Shown here: one piece after another, positions 9,401 through 20,300 of the stretch
How the letters are laid out: each line of letters starts with the position of its first letter
Position numbering within the stretch: position 1 is the first letter of the stretch
Source of the DNA: Ostrinia nubilalis
Lineage: Eukaryota > Arthropoda > Insecta > Lepidoptera > Crambidae
NCBI RefSeq assembly: GCF_963855985.1
Contig: NC_087092.1
Coordinates: 15,686,001 to 15,750,000, forward strand
Direction: 5' to 3'
Length of the DNA: 64,000 nt
Notes under the pieces: generated by a model
Told to the model about the DNA's origin: nothing
The model's database searches: none
What the model saw: only the letters and a program-made list of their open reading frames with translations
Program-made: the position numbers and the translations under genes

Positions 9401-11091
9401 TGCAACGGCACTAACGGGACAAATGGGACGCATGATGAGAAAGGTGAGGATTTTTGTGATTGTAAGTAAGGAAGTTCTTAGCAAAGAGTAGAAGTAGTGG
9501 CGTAGGCTGAAAATTAGGGTGAGGCAATTTTGTTGAAAGGTTAATAGAAAATTATTCCGTGGATTAAATTCTCCAGCTAAACTAAATTTAAGCTTGTCTT
9601 GTGTTAAGACTGACTTTGCTAAAATGGTCCAGCTGTCCAAGGGGATTGATTTAGCGATCACTCCCTTCCTAGCGATTGAATCGACAGTCCAACGTCATAA
9701 TTTTTTGGCTATTGTCTCGAAATGTCATCAGTTTAATGTGATGCAGATGGAGAATACGACTACCTGTATGCGATTAAACTTTTTTTTTTTATTTTATTTT
9801 CGTTTGAGATGACAAACAATGAGGGCTATCGTTTTTATACTTAACAGTTGGCACCCCTGGCGATTGACAGGACCTTACTCTTGAAACAGTGGCGTCATCT
9901 TGATGAGTGCAAATACGATAGTCCTCCAACCACTTTCGCGCTCACCAGTTGGTGCCACTGTCTTCGCTACTAGCAAGTGACAGGACCTTACTCTACAGTG
10001 GCGCTAACTGGTGAGCGCTAAAACGATAGCCCTCATTGTGCAATATTGCAAATGCAACTGATATATACATAATAAGTAAACTTGATTTTCATTTGTTTCC
10101 AGACGCAGTGTCCTGCGGCGCGCGCGAGCTGCGAGCGTGCGCGGGCGCGCCAGCGTGCACAGTATCGTGCGCGGTCACGTGCGCGGCCGCGGGCAGCGAC
10201 TGCGGCGAGCGCGACAAGCTTAAACACGCGCGCGGACGGTCGCCGCCCGAACCCGCGCCTTCCACGCCTAAGGTGAGGATAGTTGACTATTACTGACCTG
10301 CGAATGGTCAAATGGTGTGGGCAGGACTCCTATTCAGTGGACTGACGATCTGATGATGGTCGCGGGAAGCAATGCAGGCAGCGTCAGACTGATCGTTGTA
10401 AAAAAATTGTGGTGGAGGCCTTTGACCAGCAGTGAATGACCTGTGGCTGAAATTATGGTGATGATTACAGATAGAGGCCCGGAGGAAAACTTCTAATGTG
10501 GCTAAGTTTCTGCAGAATACTGCAGAAAATTGGCTACATTAGAAGTTTACAATAGGACCACTTTCACTCTGTCATACTACCTACTGTCTGTCATACTATT
10601 CTAAGGACAGTTTGGGGAATATAGACCAAATCATCAAACCGTATTAATTTTCATTAATTAGTCTAAAATTATTTTACATATTATACATACATATATTTTT
10701 TAGACATTAAGGCACTTTAAGCACCAATTTACTTTAACCGTAATTATAACAATAACCGTTGTTTTTTTGTATGGAATTTGATAAATTTTTGACGTTTGTT
10801 AAAGTTAAAGTAAGATGGTGCAACTCAGCCTAAAACTTGTCCACTGAACCGTTTAACCCCGTCCAACAGTGGACGGCCGCGCTAACCGCCCGCCTTCTGC
10901 AGGTGTCTCGCAAGTCGCACCCGCACCCGCCGTCCGTGCTCGCGCTGTGCAAGAAGTTCCAGCCCGACTACGAGAAGCCGGCGTCGCTGCCGCCGCCGGA
11001 ACCCGCCGCCGCCGCCGCCGCCGGACCCGCCGGCTGTCTGCGGCCGCCGCCGCGCGCGCGCCCGCCGCCGGACCGCGCTGTGCTCTGCTAA
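6293..11091 (+). CDS. Drak: Death-associated protein kinase-related Ser/Thr kinase (STK17/DRAK type), 3' six exons
   Basis: Six spliced exons (6293-6464, 6728-7028, 7692-7920, 9160-9443, 10103-10272, 10903-11091) join in consistent phases into about 447 residues ending at TAA. The order is GKFASVRK (glycine loop), EYAAKF (ATP lysine), LHE, VAHLDLKPQNLLL (catalytic loop, HLD in place of HRD as in DAPK/STK17), CDFGISR (Mg-binding DFG), GTRDYVAPEI (APE), WSVGVLAYVLLSG and HPWL (end of kinase domain). The tail carries an Asn-Gly-Val repeat, a cysteine-rich stretch and a proline/alanine-rich end. Family knowledge: DRAKs phosphorylate myosin regulatory light chain in epithelia. The first exon, with the residues before the glycine loop, is missing on the left. 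The gene converges on Hira. Confidence 0.9.
6728..7028 (+). CDS. Drak: Drak exon: catalytic loop and DFG
   Basis: The acceptor is TTTTCCAG and the donor GTGAGT. It reads VYVTRSEVAIVLELCAGGE, then VAHLDLKPQN, ICDFGISR and ILGTRDYV, ending in phase 1. GC-rich third positions contrast with the surrounding introns. Confidence 0.93.
7434..7600 (+). mobile_element. LINE 3' tail, plus orientation, in a Drak intron
   Basis: It matches the last ~165 bp of the family best seen at 33.2-35.9 kb, including GGACGTCCACCCACAAGGTG, GGGGGAGGCCTATGTTCAGC and a GATGAT 3' end. Translations of longer copies read RRTDGRWGSKVLEWRPRTG, the C-terminus of a non-LTR reverse transcriptase. The clade was not determined. 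Confidence 0.8.
7692..7920 (+). CDS. Drak: Drak exon: APE motif to helix αG
   Basis: The first two bases complete GCA (Ala), giving APEILSYEPLSLAADIWSVG, then YSPFAGDTKQETYLNI. It ends at DPK in phase 2 before GTGAGT. The sequence closely resembles the STK17 subfamily (NQETYLNIS). Confidence 0.93.
8863..8900 (+). pseudogene. Duplicate of a Drak exon start with its splice acceptor
   Basis: CTTCAG followed by GGGTCGTCTTACAGTG repeats the acceptor and first ~30 bases of the exon at 9160, 297 bp upstream of it. Similarity then fades, and the 8916 MITE interrupts the copy. The frame entered from the previous exon would read KGRLTVKEYL and continue open to about 9120. Confidence 0.8.
8916..9040. 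mobile_element. Palindromic MITE
   Basis: The 125-bp unit starts ATGGTGCGTCCAGACTAGGC and ends in its near-exact reverse complement. The arms are about 45 bp around a loop that itself contains CTGCTCACTC / GAGTGAGCAG. Confidence 0.9.
9160..9443 (+). CDS. Drak: Drak exon: end of kinase domain and Asn-Gly-Val repeat
   Basis: The acceptor is CCCCCAG and the donor GTGAGG. It begins GRLTVEECLEHPWL, the end of the kinase fold, then an acidic stretch (DTGDSDDEDASC). About nine NGV triplets encoded by 9-bp AACGGGGTG-type units follow, then NGT units. It ends in phase 1. Confidence 0.88.
9817..10038. mobile_element. MITE family A, copy 1
   Basis: The terminal inverted repeats are CAATGAGGGCTATCGTTTT and AAAACGATAGCCCTCATTG. 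A second full copy at 51944-52160 is about 95% identical by eye. Internal TTGGCACCCCTGGCGATTGA and GACAGGACCTTACTCT are shared. Confidence 0.92.
10103..10272 (+). CDS. Drak: Drak exon: cysteine-rich tail
   Basis: It joins in phase (GAC from both sides) and encodes AVSCGARELRACAGAPAC with five or more cysteines, then a basic Pro-rich piece (RGRSPPEPAPSTPK). The donor is GTGAGG. It shows no known domain; conservation would need checking. Confidence 0.75.
10318..10470 (+). mobile_element. Decayed LINE 3' tail
   Basis: A divergent copy of the 7434 LINE tail: ACTGACGATCTGATGATGGT, then GGTGGAGGCCTTTGACCAGC, TGTGGCTGAAAT and GATGAT. Confidence 0.7.
10708..10830. mobile_element. MITE family D, copy 1
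   Basis: Related to 51638-51755. Both end GTTAAAGTAAGATGGTGCAA followed by C(T/C)CAGCC, and both carry the internal AATAACCGTTGTTTTTTTGT or a close variant. Confidence 0.8.
10903..11091 (+). CDS. Drak: Drak terminal coding exon
   Basis: The acceptor is CTTCTGCAG. It starts VSRKSHPHPPSVLALCKKFQ and becomes a Pro/Ala/Arg-rich tail (PPPEPAAAAAAGP), ending RAVLC and TAA. The open frame upstream of the acceptor is intron. Confidence 0.8.
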   Translation: MSRKSHPHPPSVLALCKKFQPDYEKPASLPPPEPAAAAAAGPAGCLRPPPRARPPPDRAVLC

Positions 11092-11137
11092 CGCCTCCTG
11101 TGCTGCCGCCCGCGGTAGCACCCGATCAAACCGAGCC

Positions 11138-11729
11138 CCTTTATGCGCAAATTGGCAAATTCGCAAATTGTCAAGCGGTCGCAATCCGCCAAATAGGGAT
11201 GATGACTGGGTAATGAAATCGAAATCCTATTTAGTCCGTCAGACAGATAATTAGAAAATATTAGACTCATATTTTTTATTTTTTTCCATAATCGAATAAT
11301 TACAGTATTATATTGAGTTGAAATGTCGCATGTCACTTTTGAGTAAAAATTCTACTCAAGCGTGACGTATCGCGCCATTTCAACTCGATGTAGCACTGTT
11401 ATTATTTAATTATGAAAGAAAATAAAAAATATGAGTCTAATATTTTCTAATTATTATCTGTCTGACGGACAAATAATCGAAATTTTGTCATTTAGCCTAT
11501 TCGAGTTAAATAAATGTCAAGTTTTAAATATGTCCAGTTGTTTAGGTTTAATAATAAAAGTCGAGTAATTAATTGGCAGAACTTTTAATCGTTAAATGTT
11601 AAGGTTTTTTTTAAATATGAAACCATAAAACCGTAATATAATGACATTTTTAAAACTTGTCATTTTGCGAATTTGGCAGATTGCGACCGCTTGACAATTT
11701 GCAAATTTGACAATTTGCGCATAAAGGAC
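11138..11729. mobile_element. MITE split by a nested MITE in the Drak 3' region
   Basis: The outer arms start CTTTATGCGCAAATTG and include GTCAAGCGGTCGCAATC. They recur inverted at 11657-11729 (GATTGCGACCGCTTGAC). The element at 11218-11487 lies between them. Confidence 0.85.
11218..11487. mobile_element. Palindromic MITE nested in the 11138 element
   Basis: The left arm has GTCCGTCAGACAGATAATTA and ATATTAGACTCATATTTTTT. The right arm has the inverse (ATGAGTCTAATATTTTCTAA, CTGTCTGACGGAC). The centre is TCACTTTTGAGTAAAAATTC followed by an inverted half. Confidence 0.85.
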
Positions 11730-12949
11730 CGAGCCTTCGACTCGAGGCACCGACCGTGCCCTCAAATCTGACCCTCATCGCCTTGTAAAGTCCAAATTTT
11801 TTTTTTAATAATCCGCGTCGAAGGCTCGCCGCCGCCGCCCGGCGGACGTTCCGTGTACATACCCTAGTTAAGTTAGCGATACGCGGTTGTATATTTTTAA
11901 TTCGGCGGGGCCCCGATTGCGCCTCGAGGTACAAAGCCACAGAGTGTTTGGTGGGCGACGCGAGCGGAGTTAAACTTCATACTTTGATATGGGTTTGTGG
12001 ACTTGCAGTCGACATCAGAAGTAACGGCGCACCGTCTGTTTAAGAAAAAATGAAACTTGCTGAGCTTATTTAGAATACACGTAAGATATTTTGAACCTTT
12101 TTAGGTGCTCCGCTACTTTTGATGTCATCTGCACAGTGATAATGAAGATTACGAGACAGCAATTATTTAATTTAATGACTTCTGGATGAAATCACGAAAT
12201 TATCAAGTGCCGCGTTTTACCCACACAACACTTGCGTCGTCTACTTAAATACTATATCTGTGTACAAAACGCATAATGTGCAAGCGTCGGCCGCCGCGCG
12301 CCCGCGCCGTTTGATCCCTAGAGCGCAACAGAAGTAACTTACTAGTTAAACTCGCACCGTATGCCAAAGGCATAAGGACCTAGTTAGCTTGCCAGGTGCC
12401 TATTTAGAACTGGATTGTACTTTAGAAGTAAGTCTTGTCTCTTTGGGTGTGTATGCACACGTGAATGACGCGTACCCGCATAGTGGCAGGTGATTCTTAA
12501 AAAGAACTCGCTCGCGATGCTGTTGGTTACATCGTACGCGTAGTATTTGTGATACTTACGTACTCAAAAGGGAGTGAGCTTACTTATCGAAGTCCTCCTA
12601 CTCTATGTCGACCTTCAAATATAATCCTTGCTTGAACGAAGAGTTAGCGCAAGCTAAATTGTTCCCTACGTAACACATGATTAGGCACAAATCGGCTTGG
12701 ATAAATCTGTGTTCAAGCAAAGTTACGCTTGGAGGTCGAGCTAGAATACGAGATCCTTACTTCTGTTGTGGAAGTAGTGTCAAGGTCATCTCGCATGACG
12801 CAGGGTGATGACGCTACGAAGATGAATAAGTATTACATACGTTCGATACGAGTGTATGTTGATCGCATTACGCCTGTGGCGAATGTCGATATGTTTATAT
12901 GTAGATGTAAAGTTTGTTGGAGGCGCCGGGCTGGAGCGGGCCCCGGGCG

Positions 12950-13072
12950 GGCCGAGGGCCGGCAGTGGGCCCGGACGCCGGCAGTGGGCCCGGACGCCGG
13001 CAGTGGGCCCGGACGCCGGCAGTGGGCCCGGGGGCCGGCAGTGGGCCCGGGGGCCGGCAGTGGGCCCGGGGC
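12950..13072. repeat. GC-rich 19-bp tandem repeat
   Basis: About six units of GCCGGCAGTGGGCCCGGAC, later variants with GGGG in place of GGAC. It sits in otherwise AT-rich DNA. All frames are open, so translations over it are uninformative. Confidence 0.92.
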
Positions 13073-13615
13073 CCCGGCGCGTATTTATTGTTGGCGCCGC
13101 GCCGCCGGCCGACGCCGCTTTACTTACGTACTACTTAGATAATAAAATTGTTAATGTGTCGATCACATCGCGTGACATTATATTGTAGTATCTAAGTGTT
13201 TAGATGATTTTAACAGAGTAATGTACGTTACGTAGGTCGAAACGGTAGCACGATACCGCCCGAACGTCTGGGACCAAAATTGTTTGTCGGTAGATATTGT
13301 ACAATATTGAAATTTTATCACTGGGAGTGACCGTTTTCGGGTTGTTGTTAGATAGAGGAATTGTTTACGTAGTGAACGTCGACTAATGAGCTCAAATCTT
13401 GCGACTTAATTTTTGTAAATTGTTTATGAAATCGTCGAGCGTTCGCGCCGTTGTCTAGTTAATGCATTCACATGTTCGAGGTCATTTTACTGTGTAATTG
13501 TTTGTCATTCATGAGAAAGTTTAATTTTTAACCATTTCTCAACTAAACTCGAAGATTTATACCTTGTGAGAACTGTTGTGATTCGTGAAAATAAATTATT
13601 GTGATACAGAAATGA

Positions 13616-16140
13616 TGTTTCTTTTTTGGTTTATTGTAACCCTGATTCCTATCCCTAAAAACATGTATGAGGTGTAAAAAATAAAATGCACATATTCACT
13701 AACGCATATTTTTATTCATGAAAACTGTTTTGAGTTCTATAAAACTCACATTTAATATACAAGTATATAGACGGGAATATCTAGTTACGAGCACCAAATA
13801 ACACTTGTTTCTATTCATAACAGATACAAATTGGTGTCGATGCAAAAAACTATGTATTACTTATCTATCAGTTTACATAATTTCATAACTAGTTACACGA
13901 GACGGCAGTACATGTTAGACAGTTCTATGTTTACATTCTGAACATAAAATACGCTTTATGGAAGTGCTACTGAGACCGTGCGGGAGTCTAGAGGTTAGTA
14001 CTTAGTTATAGCTAGAGAATACACATTTTAACTGCCGACAAAACAACAATATTTAAATTAGTAACTATTAAAAGAAGATCAAGATGTTTCATAGAAAAAT
14101 ATTGAACAAAAAATCGAAAGTAAAACCATAAATAAATTAAAGGAAGCTCACGACACGAGGCTGGTCTAAGATAAATATTTGCCCAGCTGTGGGACATATT
14201 AAAAATATGTAGTACTCTTATGGAATTGTTTTGTTGTGGCAGTGTTGCAATTGAAAACCGCTCCAGACTGCGAGACAGGCAAGTAGCACAAGGGATTACT
14301 AAATATTGGGTACATAAATGTAAATCATTGCGACAGTTCATTAAAATAAATGGTCCCAATACTGAAGACCGTAACTTAAATTAAAAATCACATACAGGAA
14401 TAGCAGAACCACACATTCTTTACTATACAATAAAAATATCATAAATGATTTAAATAACTAAGCAATTACTTATTTTAAAACTAAATTACAGACATTGAGA
14501 CTCGCATTCTGAAACAACGCTAAAAAGCAGATTCAAACTCAAGAATTCATCATGCGATTGGTTTAAATCACATGTAATCACTCAAGTGTTGTTTCATAAT
14601 ACGCGTCTGATATACAAACACAACCGATTAAGAGAAATGATTTGATTACGATTGAATTTGACTAGATTGAAGTGAGAATAAAAACGATGTCGAATTCAAA
14701 TAATCGAATCATAAAATAATACTCGAATCACAGCCCGAAACATATACCAGTGCATCGTAGAATGTTTCGGCTTACACTACATTTAGTCTTACTAAGCCTT
14801 GAAAAAACAGTTCTATCCTAAAAAGTTGGTACATATCATAGTTAATGCTCTAATATCTGGGAGATTAAAAACAAAATATTACATCATTACATTACTGTCA
14901 AGAACATACATTTATTGATAACTGGGTATTATACAAAATACTCAACGGCACTATGCTAAATACATATTCATAAGACTGATATGAACACGATTTATTTAAT
15001 CTTTATATTGGAGGAATATTCTTATTCATAGTAATTATTACTAGCCTACGGTAAATAGAGCCATCGTGGGAATAAAATTATTTTTAAAACTATTCACGAC
15101 GTACGAAATCGAATTCTCGAGCCAATGAGGGTTTTCGCGATTGAAGGATCCGCCAGATGGCGATACGTGGACGCGGGGTCCAGATGCTGCGTGATTGTTT
15201 ATTTTTGACATGACATTGACAGATATGTCAAAATCAACTATCACGCAGCGGTCGGACCCGCGTCGTTTAACTATTTTCGGATACATGCATTATGCATCCG
15301 TCTTTCGTAGCGGGATGAGCGATACCGTAATATGAACTTGAAAATACAGAAATATAGTTACGGAGAAACCTCATTTTTTTAGGAGATTGTAATCGAAAAT
15401 TACCTACAGTATACTAGATATTATCGATCTTAATACACTTAGATATAATAATTTCTAAATACACAACGCGAACGAAGCGTTTCTCTGTATTGCTTATCAC
15501 ATACATAGCTGATCACTTTCGAGTTGCAACACATGGCCTAAAACTTTTTATCTAAATCTATCTACCTAAATACTCGAAGACCTACGATTTACGTTAGTTT
15601 CAGGAAGACAAAGTGTCTTGTAGTTAATTGGCTACCTAAATGTTACACTAAAGCTGCCTCATGGTAAGCTATAGGTAAAAATTGTCGGACCAAAAGAGTA
15701 TTGTTAAATATTTTGAAGTTCAAATACTTTAGCAAAGCAAAAATTATAAGGACGTAGTTTTAGGAAGTTGGCAACGTAAGCGTACTTGCAAGCTACAAAA
15801 ATTATTTTTTCTAAGCCTTGGGAGCTATTTATTTCGACTTTAGTCTTTAGATACACTATTTGTAGTCTAATTCCCGCAATAGATAGGTTTCACTGGTTTT
15901 CTAAACGTGTTTATTTATTATAGGCACGAGACAAATTGTCACCTTGTTAGACGCTCATCTTTTAAAGTTAAAATTACGATCTCAGTTCACACGACACAAT
16001 AGAAGAAATCTATTTGTCACATAAATAGTTTGATGTCGTCTCTTTCTTTACGTAATGTAAGAGCAGGCCGGAGAGCCTAGTAGTCTGATATCTCTTTTCA
16101 TTACCTAATGAGAGAAAGAGCGAGTCTTAATTCGTGGAAT
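13616..16140. other. Intergenic region between convergent Drak and Hira
   Basis: AT-rich DNA with no recognisable exon. It includes a truncated MITE B copy (15124-15267). Nothing else was identified. Confidence 0.5.
15124..15267. mobile_element. MITE family B, truncated copy
   Basis: It starts CAATGAGGGTTTTCGCGATT and follows the full copy at 44090-44280 (CCGCCAGATGGCGATACGTG; TTGACATGACATTGACAG). It lacks the right terminal repeat. Confidence 0.88.
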
Positions 16141-17198
16141 GTCCGCTAGACGTGACGTCGGTGTCCGCTAGAGGTGACGTCAATATCTACCAGACATGAC
16201 GTCAATGTCCATTACAAGTCAACGTCAGTGAAAGCTAAAGGTGACATCAGTGTCCGCTAAAGGTGACGTCATTGTCCGCTAGACGTGACGTCAATGTCCG
16301 CTAGACGTGACGTCAGTGTCTAATAGACCTGTCGTCAATATCTACCAGACGTGACGTCAATGTCCACTGGACGTGACGTCGTTGTCCGCTAGACGTGACG
16401 TCAATATCTACCAGACGTGACGTCAGTGTCCACTGGACGTGACGTCAATGTCCGCTGGACGTGGCGTCAATATCTACCAGTCGTGACGTCAATGTCCATT
16501 ACAAGTCAACGTCAGTGAAAGCTAAAGGTGACATCAGTGTCCGCTAAAGGTGACGTCATTGTCCGCTAGACGTGACGTCAATGTCCGCTAGACGTGACGT
16601 CAGTGTCTAATAGACCTGTCGTCAATATCTACCAGACGTGACGTCAATGTCCACTGGACGTGACGTCGTTGTCCGCTAGACGTGACGTCAATATCTACCA
16701 GACGTGACGTCAGTGTCCACTGGACGTGACGTCAATGTCCGCTGGACGTGGCGTCAATATCTACCAGTCGTGACGTCAATGTCCATTACAAGTCAACGTC
16801 AGTGAAAGCTAAAGGTGACATCAGTGTCCGCTAAAGGTGACGTCATTGTCCGCTAGACGTGACGTCAATGTCCGCTAGACGTGACGTCAGTGTCTAATAG
16901 ACCTGTCGTCAATATCTACCAGACGTGACGTCAATGTCCACTGGACGTGACGTCGTTGTCCGCTAGACGTGACGTCAATATCTACCAGACGTGACGTCAG
17001 TGTCCACTGGACGTGACGTCAATGTCCGCTGGACGTGGCGTCAATATCTACCAGTCGTGACGTCAATGTCCGTTAGAAGTCAACGTCAGTGAAAGCTAGA
17101 CGTGACATCTCTGTCTGTTAGACGTAACGTCAGTGGCCGCTAGAGGTGACGTCAAAATCCACTATACGTGACGTCATTGTCCGCTAAACGTGACGTCA
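16141..17198. repeat. 22-bp CRE-containing minisatellite at the Hira stop codon
   Basis: About 48 units of a 22-bp motif, typically GTCCGCTAGACGTGACGTCA plus two bases. By eye about 29 copies keep the exact palindrome TGACGTCA, the full cAMP-response element. A 13-unit block recurs with a 287-bp period (GTCCATTACAAGTCAACGTC at 16207, 16494 and 16781). On the minus strand the Hira stop TGA is the first three bases of the first TGACGTCA, so the array starts exactly at the coding end and would occupy the 3' UTR. Confidence 0.95.
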
Positions 17199-17318
17199 GT
17201 GGCCGTTGACGGCGAGCGCGCCGAGCTGATCTGCGTACTCGGTGTAGAGGCGTTGCCATCGCAGCTGCCGGACCAGGATGGAGAGCATCTCCTCTAGGAC
17301 TTCGTGCTTGTTCATGCC
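17196..17318 (-). CDS. Hira: Hira exon 20 (last)
   Basis: The acceptor is TATTTCCAG. It reads GMNKHEVLEEMLSILVRQLR, matching the HIRA C-terminus (LLKELLPVIGQNLRFQRLF), and ends NGH then TGA. The stop lies inside the first CRE unit of the downstream array. Confidence 0.92.
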   Translation of the reverse strand, partial: GMNKHEVLEEMLSILVRQLRWQRLYTEYADQLGALAVNGH

Positions 17319-20300
17319 CTGGAAATAGAGTTCAATTTTGAACGATTTGTTTACGGTTTAGAATAGGCATATTAAAGGTTATTGAATAAGGACTCTGGAG
17401 TATAAAAATCTATCTAAAATGCAAATGTATGATGTGCTATGTATGGGGATAGGTCGACAAAAACCTATAACGGTGTTCAGCATGGCACGTGAATACAAAA
17501 AAGTAAAATTGTTCCCTAAAGAAATTGACGATTTTCAAAACCGATTGGTTAATTTGGATACATTATTATGTCAATACTTTCAATAACATGCACTTACCAG
17601 TATAGTGGATTGCCATTTCTTAGGCGTAGACGTGCAGTGGCTGGGACCAAGGAAGTCGTCCAATATTGTCCGGAGCTGGTCTTCTGTGCCTGAAATTTTA
17701 TATTTCATCAGTAAGTATAGCTTAGGATACTTGCACTTTGGATTTGTTTTTGGGTTTCATTGTGCACAATGAAAGAAAGTTATACGAAATATGACCAAAA
17801 CTAAAACAAAAACATAGGTTTTGCGTAGCGACCTGACTTCATCCTTGGCGGAAAAGGGATTTGCGCGCGAGTGAGGAATGTTGTCACAAACCTCTTGTGG
17901 AAACACAATGTTTCACAGTTTTGCTATGCATACTAGCACATATCTTGTAGAAAATCACTCTAAAGATAGTGTGATATGTATTATTATAAGTGGGTCACGG
18001 TGACCCAGCGTCGGCGTCACGTACCGTGGCTGGCAAGGTGTGCCACGAGCGCCGTGAGCCAGTGGCGGTAGTCGCGCGCGCGTCGCAAGTGTAAGCTCGC
18101 AGCTGCTCGCGCTTCTAACCAGCTACGCGCCGCTCCTGCGCTGTAGGCTCCGCTGGAAATATAAGTTATAAAGGTTAGAACTCAGTGCAAATTAAATTAA
18201 ATTTAAAAGAATTATAATATTAATCCATTTAAATTCAGTTAAAATTATGAGGGAAATGTCACATCTTCGAGACTTCGTACTGGAAAGAAGTGACTTCTTC
18301 TGTCACTTCTTCCTTAATCTTATCTTATTTGGTGATTACAGTAAAAGAGATGAGTAACTACCCTGTCTATGCTACGTGCAAGGGCGTACAGGGAATAAAA
18401 ATTATTTTGTTTATGGTGATATTCTCCGATTGTGTGTCTTCTGACATGCAGTAATTCTTAGAAAATAAGAGATTTCAGATTACCCTCTCAACGTTGCTCT
18501 ACTACCTAGCAGAAAAGTTATGTGTGTTCACACCAAGTCACTAGCGTAGAGCGTCTGCGAGGGCCCGTGCGAGATTACCCTGTCTTACTCTCACCTGGCA
18601 GCGACTAAGTGCAAGTGGCTGCAATGTTCCCTAGTTAAAAGGAGATTACAGATTACCCTGTCAGCTTTGGTGTACTTACCTGGCAGCGACGTTATGCGAA
18701 TGCGTGCGGTGTTCCCTGTACAATGGTTGGGAAGCCCCGTGCGAGCCCTGGGAAGGCGCCACACTGGGTCTGTAGCTTAAAGCATCTGCGAGGCTCGTGC
18801 GAGACTACCCTAGCTTTAATATTGTACTTACCTGGCGGCGACTGAACGCGTCCGATGCACACTGGCTGAAGAAAGATGACTAATTACGCTGCCTATGGTG
18901 GTTTTCTCTTATTACAAATACTAAGTACGCTGCCACTGCTCTCTTATTCCCTGGCCACGACGTAATGTGAGCGTGTGCAGTAATACTAGGGAATAAATAA
19001 TAACAAAGGGTCCTGTATGATGCTGTGCTCACTGGGCAGCAACAGAATGTGAATGCGTGCAGTGTTCCATGGCGTAGAGCAGCTTCGAGGTCCCGAGCTA
19101 AATTACCCTGTTTATAAAGCCTGGTCCGTGAGCACGTAGAATCCCGTCCAATGACCCCAAGCTACCCATCCCTATCGTTCGCGCGTAATTATGTTGCTGT
19201 CGCGCTCGCACACTAACTGCTGCACTGCACTAACTAACATTTTGTGTACGTGTTCGTGTACAGTGTACAGCCAAACTTTTGAACGTTTTGATATCATATA
19301 TTAATATAATTTGGCATAATGAGTTTGGAATGTTTCTTGCATAATATTACTTTTCCATGATGCCTATAACATAATGTTTTGATTTAAAGTGAAAAATAGG
19401 TTAAGGTGCGGCGGGCCTTGGGCCACCCCTAAGCCGCCTATTTAGTTTTATACACACATAAATGACCTCATATTAATCACATTTACCAAATCATGCGGTA
19501 ATTATTCATAATAACCGGCGATTATTCATAATTTTCACATTTATCACTTTGACCGTAACATACTCACTAGCGGCGACAGAGTATGAACGCGTGCGGTATT
19601 CTTTGGCTAAAAGTGGATCACTAATAATTACCCTGCCTATTTTACTGTACTTACCTGGCAGCGACGTTGTGTGAATGTGTGCGGTGTTCCCTGTACAGCG
19701 GCTGCGAGGAACCGTGCGAGCCCTGGGAAGGCGGACGTGTCGCCGCCAGCGGGCCCGATGCGCGCCACACCGGGTCGGTCGCGTCTGACCACACTACCCT
19801 GAGGAGAATAGAAATAGTAAATATAATCCCACCAAAAACATTCTGTAAAAAACTAGCCAAGTCTCGTTAGAGCTGCTTGTTTATCTCTAAAAAATAATGA
19901 AATCTAGACAAAGTCGTGCCAAGTCTATGATGGTTCCTTACTGCGATTTCTTTATTATTATAGTTAATGTTGTGTGACTTCGGAACTAAATGACCTACAG
20001 ACTTGAAATTTTGGATTTTAACTATGTGATTATAGCTTACTAGATGACGAAAATTTCTGCGTTCTGGTCTTATCCAGAGGTTCTCAAATAGGGGCCTGAA
20101 AATGCGGCGAAATGGTTCCAGTAAAGGATGGTACGGCAGTGTTTGCTTCGCGCTCGACTTGGATATTATAAATGCGAAAGTAACTCTGTCTGTGTCGCCT
20201 AAACCACTGAAACGATTTTAATGAAAGGCATAGAGATAGTTTGAGTCCCGGGACAGACATAGGATAGTTTTTATCCCGGTATTTGAAACACAGACAAGTT

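Larger units (their letters stand above)
11092..13615 (+). other. Probable Drak 3' UTR / 3' flank
   Basis: No coding exon was recognised after the stop. The region holds a nested MITE pair (11138-11729), a GC-rich patch (11810-11935) and a 19-bp GC-rich repeat (12950-13072). AATAAA-type signals occur at 13589-13594. The extent of the UTR is inferred from that signal only. Confidence 0.45.

Noticed and set aside
9121..9661. Minus-strand frames rich in Thr-Pro-Phe or His-Pro-Val
   Set aside because: Antisense shadows of the Drak Asn-Gly-Val repeat.
16141..17198. CRISPR array
   Set aside because: Units are contiguous with no unique spacers, a 287-bp higher-order structure is present, and the DNA is animal.
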